Shown here: positions 1-6,556 of the stretch, in pieces | Layout: the number at the start of each line of letters is the position of its first letter | How positions within the stretch are numbered: the first letter of the stretch is position 1 | Assembly: GCA_002685115.1 (NCBI GenBank) | Contig: NYWQ01000090.1 | Coordinates: 1-7,518 of the forward strand | DNA length: 7,518 bases | Source of the DNA: Flavobacteriales bacterium | GTDB taxonomy: Bacteria; Bacteroidota; Bacteroidia; Flavobacteriales; UBA7430 | Direction: 5' to 3' | The notes under the pieces: model-generated | The model's database searches: none | Seen by the model: the letters and a program-made list of their open reading frames with translations, nothing else | Told to the model about the DNA's origin: nothing | Made by a program: the position numbers and the translations under genes

Positions 1-1440
1 GATATCGCTCCCTTTTCATCAGTTAGTGCACAAATAAATTTAGATCAATCTATACTATATAGTGACCTGAATTTTGAGATTTTATCTCTTAGCTCTCCGG
101 GTTCCGGAAGCGATCCACTTGATCAATCTACTTGGGTATCAACATCATTAGACGATGCGCTAAGTTTTTCTATTAATGGAAATGACTTGTCAGTTTACGA
201 AGGAGTTGTAAAGTTTCCTTCTCAGTCAGGTCCTGATACAAATTTAGTTGTTGATTTTACTACCGATCTGGAAATTGAGTTAATTCAGCTTTCTTCGGGT
301 TTTCTTACTTACACGTTTGATTCTGATGTAAATACAGTATTAGAGCTCTCTATGACAATTCCTCAGCTCCTCGATCAAAATAATTCGTCATTTTATAAGT
401 TAATTCAAGTAGCTCCAGGAGAAACAACATTTTCTATCCCTTTAGAAAATTACACCATTGATTTTAATAACAATTCAAATCAATTTCAAATTGAATTTTC
501 TTCTGAGATTATTCAAAATCAAAATTTTAATGATTTTAATAAATTTGATCAGATTTCTTTTTCTATGGAGTTAGAAAATTTAGATTATGATTTTATTAGT
601 GGTTATTTTGGTCAGCTAGAGGAGGTGATAGATCAGGGTGAGCTTCAAATTGATTTGAGTATCCTATCTGACATAGCTTCTGGTATAGATTTAGTAGCAC
701 CTAGTTTGAGTTTTACTATGAATAACGCAATGGGTATTCCTTTTGTTTTTGATGTAGACGTAATTGGGTATTCTGGATTTGAGGAATTTAATTTAGAGGG
801 ACTTTCTATTGATGCTCCTTCTATGGCTTCATCTGTTACTACGTTTGATAATATAAATTCTCAACTGTCCGATTTTGTTTCTTTTAGTCCGGATGTGATC
901 AAATATAGTGGTGTCGTAATTTCAAATCCAGAAGGAGACTTGGGTATTCCAAACACAGTAATGGCTAATTCTTCTATTAATGTTAGTTATGAACTAGATT
1001 TACCTTTACAGATTAAAATTAAAGACGCAGTTACAACCGATACTCTTGAGTTGGATTTTGATGCTGACAACTTTCCTGATATTGATCAAGTGGAGTCTGT
1101 GGAATTTCATTTACAAACAAAAAACGAATTCCCTATTGATATAGCCTTGTCAGTATTCTTTGAAGATTCTGTTAGTGGTCTAATTTTAGATTCTTTAAAT
1201 TTTGAACTACTTCAAGCTGCCCCAGTTGATGAGAATGACATAGTTAACGAGCCAATTCTTTTCGAGACGAAAATTAAGCTTACTTCTAATCAGTTCGATG
1301 CATTACTGAATTCGAACAGAGCCCTTTTGGATCTTCGTATGAACTCTTACGATACTGAAAATACAGCCATTAAACTTTACACCGATTATGAGTTTGTTAT
1401 TGATGCCGGTGTTCTCATTGAAACTAAAATTGTAGAATAA
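1..1440 (+). CDS. Beta-rich envelope protein of unknown function, 5' end missing
   Basis: The reading frame is open from base 1 to the TAA at 1438-1440, giving 479 residues with no start in view. The TTG at 187 lies inside this open frame and has no reason to be the start, so the gene begins upstream of the window. I do not recognise the family. The sequence is rich in alternating hydrophobic and polar residues with many Asp, Asn, Ser and Phe, as in stacked beta-sandwich domains. There is no transmembrane helix in the visible part. A stretch near 1105-1200 (NEFPIDIALSVFF, then SGLILDSL) resembles the beta-sandwich style of LEA14/WHy-like domains, but this is only an impression. Its stop overlaps the start of the DUF5723-like barrel gene by one base, so the two are probably co-transcribed and translationally coupled. 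It may be a periplasmic or lipid-anchored partner of that barrel; the signal peptide that would decide this is outside the window. Confidence 0.8.
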   Translation, partial: DIAPFSSVSAQINLDQSILYSDLNFEILSLSSPGSGSDPLDQSTWVSTSLDDALSFSINGNDLSVYEGVVKFPSQSGPDTNLVVDFTTDLEIELIQLSSGFLTYTFDSDVNTVLELSMTIPQLLDQNNSSFYKLIQVAPGETTFSIPLENYTIDFNNNSNQFQIEFSSEIIQNQNFNDFNKFDQISFSMELENLDYDFISGYFGQLEEVIDQGELQIDLSILSDIASGIDLVAPSLSFTMNNAMGIPFVFDVDVIGYSGFEEFNLEGLSIDAPSMASSVTTFDNINSQLSDFVSFSPDVIKYSGVVISNPEGDLGIPNTVMANSSINVSYELDLPLQIKIKDAVTTDTLELDFDADNFPDIDQVESVEFHLQTKNEFPIDIALSVFFEDSVSGLILDSLNFELLQAAPVDENDIVNEPILFETKIKLTSNQFDALLNSNRALLDLRMNSYDTENTAIKLYTDYEFVIDAGVLIETKIVE

Positions 1441-2753
1441 TGAAAAAATACACATTCCTTTTATTCGTTCTAGTTAGCCTAAGTATTTCAGCTCAGAACA
1501 TTAGTACTGGTTACCACTCTAATTCTTTTGGATTAAAGTCTAGCTCAAATCCATCTGCATTTCCCGAAACCAAATTTGTACTAGGTTTTCCTGGGTTATC
1601 AAACCTTAACATAGGTCTTCAAGTTCCTTTAAGTTTAAATGAAACTTTAGTTGTTGGGTCTGATGATTCTCTCAGAGTTAGCTTGCCTAAAATTACGTCT
1701 AATTTACTGGAAAACAACCTGATATCTCATTCACTTCGAAATCAATTATTTCATTTTGGGATGAACGTAGGTGCTAAGAAAAAAGTATTTATTTACATTG
1801 GTGATGAGTTGGTTTTAGATGCCGGTGTTCAGTTTTCAGACAAGTTTATAAATTACCTCTCAAAAGGAAATGCTGCTTTTTTAAATCAGCAAATGAATTT
1901 TGATGCTCAAAAACTTCAATTTACATCCTACAATAGTTTTTATTTAGGATCGGCGGTAAAAGTTAATGAAGACTTAGAGGTGGGAGCACGGATTAAATTT
2001 TTAAATGGGATCGCAAATGTAACTTTTAATAAGTCTAATCTAGGCTTTTATACGGATTCAACTTCAAGTCCAATTTACACAACCACCTTATCATCTGATG
2101 TTATGATTCAAACATCTGGTCAGGGTGCAATAGAGGATACACTTGAGTTTGACCCGATGAAAAATTTCGGTTTTGCTATTGATCTTGGGGCCTCTTATTC
2201 CTTTTCTGAAAAATTGAGTGCTAGTTTTGCTTTAAACGATATTGGTACCATACATTGGGAAGAGTCAAATAATAAGTTGTATTCAACTAATGGTGTTGTC
2301 GATTTTGAGTTTTCTGGCTTAACTCAATCAAGTAGTGATGCTGAGGATTTAGAGCTTCAAATGGAAGAAGTTGTTGATTCTTTAATTACTATTATGCAGC
2401 CTCAAGAAACAGAAGGGGCATACTCAACTAAATTAAACCCCAATCTATTTATTGGCTTATCTTACACTTTAAACTCCAAACACAGTTTTTCAGGTCTTTA
2501 CCACAGAAGAAAAAGTATTGATAAGGTGTTAAATACCATTAGTCTTGGCTATCAATACAATTTAGGGAAATCAATACAGTTACTCGCTTCTGGTCAGTTT
2601 ATTAATGGAGTAGGCACACTTGCATCTGGTGTTGTTTGGAGTCCTGGTGTAGCTCAAATGCATCTTATATTAGATAATATTTTGGCAGCTGATGTATTTG
2701 ATGCGAAAAGTTTATTTATTCAATTTGGTGTTAGCTTTTATTTTGGGAAGTAA
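1440..2753 (+). CDS. DUF5723-like outer-membrane beta-barrel protein
   Basis: This 437-residue protein begins with a clear Sec signal peptide (MKKYTFLLFVLVSLSISAQ, cleavage near residue 18-19). The mature part starts with a segment around an 'NPSAFP' motif and continues with alternating amphipathic strands: VGARIKFLNGIANV, GFAIDLGASYSFSEKLSASFAL, LFIGLSYTLNSKHSFSGLY. It ends in FGVSFYFGK, close to the C-terminal aromatic signature of outer-membrane barrels. Overall order and length fit the Bacteroidetes DUF5723 family, recognised from memory of its pattern and not from a search. That family has no established function; a role as an outer-membrane porin or scaffold is inference. The ATG at 1440-1442 shares its A with the preceding TAA, so its translation is probably coupled to the upstream gene. 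A residue stretch near 295-320 is acidic (SSDAEDLELQMEEV) and is likely an extracellular loop or plug. Alternative: a PorP/PorV-like barrel. Confidence 0.72.
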   Translation: MKKYTFLLFVLVSLSISAQNISTGYHSNSFGLKSSSNPSAFPETKFVLGFPGLSNLNIGLQVPLSLNETLVVGSDDSLRVSLPKITSNLLENNLISHSLRNQLFHFGMNVGAKKKVFIYIGDELVLDAGVQFSDKFINYLSKGNAAFLNQQMNFDAQKLQFTSYNSFYLGSAVKVNEDLEVGARIKFLNGIANVTFNKSNLGFYTDSTSSPIYTTTLSSDVMIQTSGQGAIEDTLEFDPMKNFGFAIDLGASYSFSEKLSASFALNDIGTIHWEESNNKLYSTNGVVDFEFSGLTQSSSDAEDLELQMEEVVDSLITIMQPQETEGAYSTKLNPNLFIGLSYTLNSKHSFSGLYHRRKSIDKVLNTISLGYQYNLGKSIQLLASGQFINGVGTLASGVVWSPGVAQMHLILDNILAADVFDAKSLFIQFGVSFYFGK

Positions 2754-2827
2754 CAATTACGGTCATTTTATTTATTTTAAGTATTGTTTCATTTCGTTAA
2801 ATTCTTTTAGTTTGAGAACTTGTTTTG

Positions 2828-2862
2828 CAAATTGATTTTACAGTAAATCATTTGTTTTTGTT
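2828..2862 (+). terminator. Possible intrinsic terminator after the barrel gene
   Basis: CAAA (2828-2831) and TGATTT (2833-2838) can pair with AAATCA (2845-2850) and TTTG (2851-2854). This gives a ten-pair stem with one bulged T and the loop TACAGT, followed by a T-rich run to 2862. The stem is AT-rich and therefore weak, but the place is right: 75 bases after the stop at 2753 and before the next promoter. A competing hairpin uses the T-rich run itself (2853-2862 with 2882-2891). Confidence 0.35.
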
Positions 2863-2959
2863 CAGTTTTTAAGTTTTTTTAAACAAAAACATAAAATTTC
2901 TCTCTAGAATCGCACAAATTTAAAGCTAATTAAATTTAGGTTTTTTAATACTTTTTATA

Positions 2960-2967
2960 TAAGTTTG
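2960..2967 (+). promoter_or_regulatory. Bacteroidetes-type promoter (-7 element) for the large mosaic gene
   Basis: TAAGTTTG matches the Bacteroidetes sigma-A -7 consensus TAnnTTTG exactly. It lies 49 bases before the ATG at 3017, which would leave a 5' leader of about 40 bases. The -33 element is weak: TTTAGG at 2935-2940, about 19 bases upstream, is a poor match to TTTG/TTG. No Shine-Dalgarno sequence is present before the ATG; instead there is AT-rich leader and a run of six C at 3007-3012. A near copy of the element (AGTTTGAGAA, 2809-2818 and 2962-2971) occurs earlier in the same intergenic region but lacks correct TAnn spacing. Confidence 0.5.
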
Positions 2968-3016
2968 AGAATTACAACATCTATTTAATTTTTAAACTAA
3001 TTCAATCCCCCCTATA

Positions 3017-6000
3017 ATGAAGAAGTTTTTTTTATTTTTCACTTTAATTGTGTTTACTGATGCATACTCGCAATGTGCAATCCCTCAGCACTTTACAGGT
3101 AACACTGGTGCTAACATGACTCTTATGTTATTGCCAGACTTTATTAATTCTCTATCTGTATCTTCGGAAGATGCCTATGTTGTAGCATTTACATCAAGCA
3201 ATTTAGTCGTGGGTTCTACAGAAGTTTTTGGTGAAAGTCAAACTACTCTTGCAATTTGGGGAGATGATACTGATTCTCCTGAAATTGACGGAGCAGTTTC
3301 AAATGAGGAAATATTTTTAAAATTAGTTGATGCGGGTCAAGTTTATGACATTTCAACTACCTCATCGATCGTTTATTCTACTAATGGTATGTCTGTTCAG
3401 TCTGATGCTGTATCTTTAAATCTTTGCGGTTCAGATTTATTAAACGGTGATTGTGATTATCCTGGTATCTATTCAGGTAATACGGGTAATAATATGACAG
3501 TAATGTTGACTTCTTCTTTTGTTTCTGCCCTTACTGTAACTAATGAGTCTGCATACATTTCTGTATCTTCAAATGGTATGTTAGTTGGTTCTACTAGTAT
3601 TTTTGGTGTTTCTCAAACCTCTTTACCTATTTGGGGTGATGATGCATCAACTCCCGAAGTAGATGGAGCTCAAATTGGTGAAAATGTAGTTATTGAATTA
3701 GTAGACGGATCGAGTATATACTTACTTTCAACTCCTGAAGTCCCTTTTGTTGTTAATGGAACACAAATTTTATCAAATCTACTTTCTCAAACTCTTACTT
3801 GTGGAGTATCTGTTATTGAAGGATGTACACAAGATTGGGCTGAAAATTTTAATCCTGCTGCAAATACTGAAGACAATTCATGTGTGCTTACGGGGTGTAT
3901 GAATCCTAATGCCGTAAATTATGTTCCATTTGCTAATGTAGATGCTTATTGTGATTTACCTGGATGTACAGATTCTATTGCTTGTAACTTCGTTTCTGAA
4001 GCGAACAATGACGATAATTCTTGTTTTTACAACGAAATAGGTTACGATTGTGACGGAGAATGTTCTGTTGATACAGATTCTGATGGGATTTGTGATGGTT
4101 TTGAAGTTTTAGGTTGTCAAGACGAACAATCTTGTAATTACAATGAGTTTGCTACAGATGCTGGATTTTGTGCTTATCCTTCTCAAGAGTGGTTAAATTG
4201 TGATGAAGAGTGTATTAATGATGCAGATAACGATGGCGTTTGTGATCAGTTTGAAGTAGATGGTTGTTTAGACCCAACTGCTTTTAATTACAATCAAAAT
4301 GCAACCAACTCAGACGGTTCTTGTATTGCGGCAGTTCTTGGATGTACCAATTCAAATGCAACCAATTTCGATTCTTCGGCAAATACAGATAATGGTTCTT
4401 GTTTGGTTGAAGGTTGTACAGATGCATCTGCATTTAATTACGATACCGATGCAAATATTAATGACGGGTCATGTCAAGCAGTTCTAGAGGGCTGTACCGA
4501 TTCTGCCGCAGCAAACTTTAGCGATTTAGCTAACGTAGATGATGGCTCATGTGAGGCAGTTGTAGCTGGTTGTACTGATGCAGCCGCTTTAAATTACGAT
4601 ATCAATGCTAATATAGATAACGCATCGTGTCAATACGTGTCTTTTGATGGGGCTTGGCCAAATGATCCAAACGGACTAACTAATACAGGTAATAATGCTA
4701 CTATTGCTATTACTGGAGATTTAAGTCTATCTACAGGCGATTATTTAGGTGCTTTTTACCAATCTGGTGACGAGCTTATTTGTGGAGGTCTTTTAATTTG
4801 GGATGAGGATGCTGAAAATCAATTGATTGTTCTTTGGGGAGATGATGTAGGAAGTGATATTCAAGACGGGTTTGCTTCTGGTGAAAACGTGATCTGGAAA
4901 GCTAAAATTAATTCTTCTTCCTCTGAAGATGACTTTAACCTCTACCCAACTTACTCATATGGAGACAATACGTATATGGTTAATGCACCTTATGTTATTT
5001 CTAGCTGGATAGAAAATCCTGTGTACGGTTGTATGAATCTAGCTTACCAAGAGTTTGATGAAAATGCTTTAGTAGACGACGGTTCTTGTTCTTCTCTTTG
5101 GAGTATTCTTTACACAGCTCAAGCCGAAGAGCTTTTAAATGCAAATACTCAAGTAGATGCTTTAGCAACCCAATTGTTAACTACTCAGAATGAATTGGCA
5201 TCGACTACCTTAACCATGCAAGCCTCATACGACAGTATGGTGTTGGAGTACCAAGGCCAATTATTTACGCTAAACACTTGGCTTACAGATTCTTTAAATG
5301 CAGTGCATGCAGATTACACTTTAGAGATTGCTAATTTAAATGCTGCTTGGGATGCACAGGTAGCTGGTTTAGAGAATGATTTGGTTGTGCTAAACCAAGG
5401 TTTGGTTGACTCTATAACTTCTTTCGAGAATCAAATTTTAGCTTTAAATGAGTTAATGAGTGGTAATGTTTCTTCTTTAGAAAATCAAATTGATTCTTTA
5501 CAGCTAGACAGTTTAGTTTTAGCCAATTTATTAGACACGACCATTGCTAATTATGATGTGCAGCTTGCAGGTTTAAATTCAAACATAACTGATTTAACTA
5601 CCGAAATAGCTGATACTATTGCAAGTTATGAAGCTCAAATTGTAAGTCTTACTGCTTCTCATAATGCTGAGATTGTTGTCATAAATGCTTCGCATGACTC
5701 GGTTGTGCTAGATTTAAATAATGCAGCAGCAGATGCAGCAGATACAGCATTACAACTATTAAATCAAACGATTACTGATTATGAATTGGATCTTGATAAT
5801 CTTGAGTTCTCGTACGAGGCACAAATCAGTTCCATAACTTCTACTTACGACAATACCATTGCTGTTTTAAATGCTGAAGATGCTGCAGAAGATGGCCTGT
5901 ACGAAATTCATATTGCAAATTTACAGGCAGATAGCACTCAGTTTTCGATTGATTTAACTGCTGCAAATGAAAATGTTCAATCTTTAGATTCTCAAGTGTC

Positions 6001-6493
6001 TTTACTAAGTGCCGAGAATTCAGAATTAACTGAAAATTTAGCTTACCATTCTGCACCATTAAATGTCAACCTTAATCAAGGCTGGAATATGGTTGGTTTT
6101 GGTTTGCAAGAGCAGATGGATGCCGCTGCTTCTTTAGAAGTTTTGGGCAATAAACTTCATTTAATTAAAGACAACAACGCTGCTGTATACTGGCCTGAGT
6201 TTGGCTTTAATAGTTTGGGCGTTTTAATTCCAGGCCAAGGCTATCAAATTAGAATGTACGAAGAGCATTTAGAATTTACATTCCCATACATAACTGGAGA
6301 GCGTTTAGATGTGTATCCTCAAGTTCCTGTTTGGGCTATCGAAATGGAAATCCCTTCTCACCCTAACGATTCTCGTAACTTAATTAGAGTTGTAAACATG
6401 CTAGGTCAGGAAGTTTCTCCTGATGATGCATTTACAGGAGAGGTTCTACTGTACTTATATTCAGATGGAACTGTTGAGAAAAAACAGAAATAA
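3017..6493 (+). CDS. Large secreted modular surface protein with Cys repeats, coiled-coil stalk and T9SS-like tail
   Basis: The 1158-residue protein starts at the first ATG after the promoter and has a Sec signal peptide (about residues 1-19, ending AYSQ). Domains in order: beta modules 20-137 and 146-262, each bracketed by Cys and carrying GNTGxNMT and IWGDDxxxPExDGA; Cys repeats 269-538, including two DxDxDGxxDxxE loops (352-363, 402-413) like thrombospondin type 3 calcium motifs; a third beta module about 543-664 without the bracketing Cys; one last Cys repeat 671-691; a coiled-coil about 698-1008; a module with GWNMVGF (1022-1028) and PGQGYQI; and a tail 1119-1158 (LIRVVNMLGQEV, YSDGTVEKK) like a T9SS sorting signal. 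It is therefore probably exported by Sec then T9SS to the cell surface, as an adhesin or stalk. No enzyme motif is visible. Lys and Arg are almost absent between residues 20 and 1045. A paralogue follows 63 bases downstream with no terminator evident, so the two may be one operon. Confidence 0.88.
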   Translation: MKKFFLFFTLIVFTDAYSQCAIPQHFTGNTGANMTLMLLPDFINSLSVSSEDAYVVAFTSSNLVVGSTEVFGESQTTLAIWGDDTDSPEIDGAVSNEEIFLKLVDAGQVYDISTTSSIVYSTNGMSVQSDAVSLNLCGSDLLNGDCDYPGIYSGNTGNNMTVMLTSSFVSALTVTNESAYISVSSNGMLVGSTSIFGVSQTSLPIWGDDASTPEVDGAQIGENVVIELVDGSSIYLLSTPEVPFVVNGTQILSNLLSQTLTCGVSVIEGCTQDWAENFNPAANTEDNSCVLTGCMNPNAVNYVPFANVDAYCDLPGCTDSIACNFVSEANNDDNSCFYNEIGYDCDGECSVDTDSDGICDGFEVLGCQDEQSCNYNEFATDAGFCAYPSQEWLNCDEECINDADNDGVCDQFEVDGCLDPTAFNYNQNATNSDGSCIAAVLGCTNSNATNFDSSANTDNGSCLVEGCTDASAFNYDTDANINDGSCQAVLEGCTDSAAANFSDLANVDDGSCEAVVAGCTDAAALNYDINANIDNASCQYVSFDGAWPNDPNGLTNTGNNATIAITGDLSLSTGDYLGAFYQSGDELICGGLLIWDEDAENQLIVLWGDDVGSDIQDGFASGENVIWKAKINSSSSEDDFNLYPTYSYGDNTYMVNAPYVISSWIENPVYGCMNLAYQEFDENALVDDGSCSSLWSILYTAQAEELLNANTQVDALATQLLTTQNELASTTLTMQASYDSMVLEYQGQLFTLNTWLTDSLNAVHADYTLEIANLNAAWDAQVAGLENDLVVLNQGLVDSITSFENQILALNELMSGNVSSLENQIDSLQLDSLVLANLLDTTIANYDVQLAGLNSNITDLTTEIADTIASYEAQIVSLTASHNAEIVVINASHDSVVLDLNNAAADAADTALQLLNQTITDYELDLDNLEFSYEAQISSITSTYDNTIAVLNAEDAAEDGLYEIHIANLQADSTQFSIDLTAANENVQSLDSQVSLLSAENSELTENLAYHSAPLNVNLNQGWNMVGFGLQEQMDAAASLEVLGNKLHLIKDNNAAVYWPEFGFNSLGVLIPGQGYQIRMYEEHLEFTFPYITGERLDVYPQVPVWAIEMEIPSHPNDSRNLIRVVNMLGQEVSPDDAFTGEVLLYLYSDGTVEKKQK
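3074..3802 (+). repeat. Two tandem Cys-bracketed beta modules (GNTGxNMT / WGDD type)
   Basis: Residues 20-137 and 146-262 of the large protein are two copies of one module of about 117 residues. Shared marks are C-x-x-P at the start, GNTGxNMTxML, a GSTxxFG turn, IWGDDxxxPExDGA (80-93 and 205-218), LVDxxxxY and a closing Cys (C137, C262). The first and last Cys could form a clasp disulfide (inference). A diverged third copy lies at about 543-664, and another opens the next gene (its residues 23-142). The family has no name that I know. Confidence 0.8.
3821..4630 (+). repeat. Array of about nine 'GCTDxxAxNYxxxAxxDDGSC' Cys repeats with two calcium-loop inserts
   Basis: Repeat units of about 21 residues begin at residues 269, 293, 316, 366, 416, 442, 466, 492 and 518. 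Each starts GC and closes with Cys, usually in DDGSC or DNSC. Linkers are 3-5 residues except at two places, where CDGEC or CDEEC plus a D-x-D-x-D-G-x-x-D-x-x-E loop is inserted (residues 345-365 and 395-415), making a 50-residue super-repeat. Such repeats are common in large secreted proteins of marine Bacteroidetes. A within-repeat disulfide and calcium binding at the inserts are inference. Units at 316 and 366 carry an additional Cys (IACNF, QSCNY). Confidence 0.85.
5027..5089 (+). repeat. Detached single Cys repeat after the third beta module
   Basis: Residues 671-691 (GCMNLAYQEF then DDGSC) form one more unit of the Cys repeat family, separated from the main array by the third beta module (about 543-664). 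It sits directly before the coiled-coil and may act as the cap or junction between the globular head and the stalk. Confidence 0.75.
5108..6040 (+). other. Coiled-coil stalk segment without Lys or Arg
   Basis: Residues about 698-1008 show long heptad-like Leu/Ile/Val spacing with Ala, Gln, Asn, Asp and Glu between, and no Pro or Cys, as in an extended coiled-coil. Short recurring phrases such as YExQI (near 871 and 933), NYDVQL (845-850) and SFENQI (802-807) suggest growth by old internal duplication. There is no Lys or Arg, so the usual e-g salt bridges with basic residues are missing. Ten D(S/T)(A/I/L/V/M/T) tripeptides lie here. Oligomer state cannot be read from the sequence by eye. Confidence 0.7.
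6371..6490 (+). other. T9SS-like C-terminal sorting tail
   Basis: Residues 1119-1158 carry RNLIRVVNMLGQEV, then a short Asp-rich turn, then VLLYLYSDGTVEKK at the very end. This matches the layout of type IX secretion C-terminal signals in Flavobacteriia (a VxDxLGRxV-like strand, a turn and a final 'DGTVEKK'-type strand). It also restores Lys and Arg to a protein otherwise almost free of them. Assignment is by pattern only. Confidence 0.6.
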
Positions 6494-6556
6494 CAAAATA
6501 ACACTTTTCAATTAATTTCTAATACAAGGATTATCATACAAACAAAAAACATAAAC

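Noticed and set aside
187..1440. A gene starting at the TTG at 187
   Set aside because: The same frame is open without a stop back to base 1 and codes for similar beta-rich sequence, so the TTG is an internal Leu codon and the gene is cut by the left edge.
3017..3076. Lipoprotein signal peptide for the large protein
   Set aside because: The Cys at residue 20 is preceded by YSQ, which does not fit a lipobox, and the same CxxP start recurs inside the protein as the beginning of the second beta module.
4299..4487. A 62-residue + strand open frame inside the Cys array
   Set aside because: It lies in another frame of the large gene, across repetitive codons, and has no signal or context of its own.
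3821..4630. CRISPR-like or non-coding repeat array
   Set aside because: The repetition is at protein level with codon-level drift and in-frame spacing; the units are Cys repeats of a secreted protein.
5841..6059. A 72-residue - strand open frame
   Set aside because: It is antisense to the coiled-coil and explained by its biased codons; no promoter or recognisable protein feature.
6494..6556. Promoter or terminator between the two paralogues
   Set aside because: I found no TAnnTTTG element and no hairpin followed by a T run in these 63 bases; AAGG near 6518-6523 is too far from the ATG to be a ribosome binding site.
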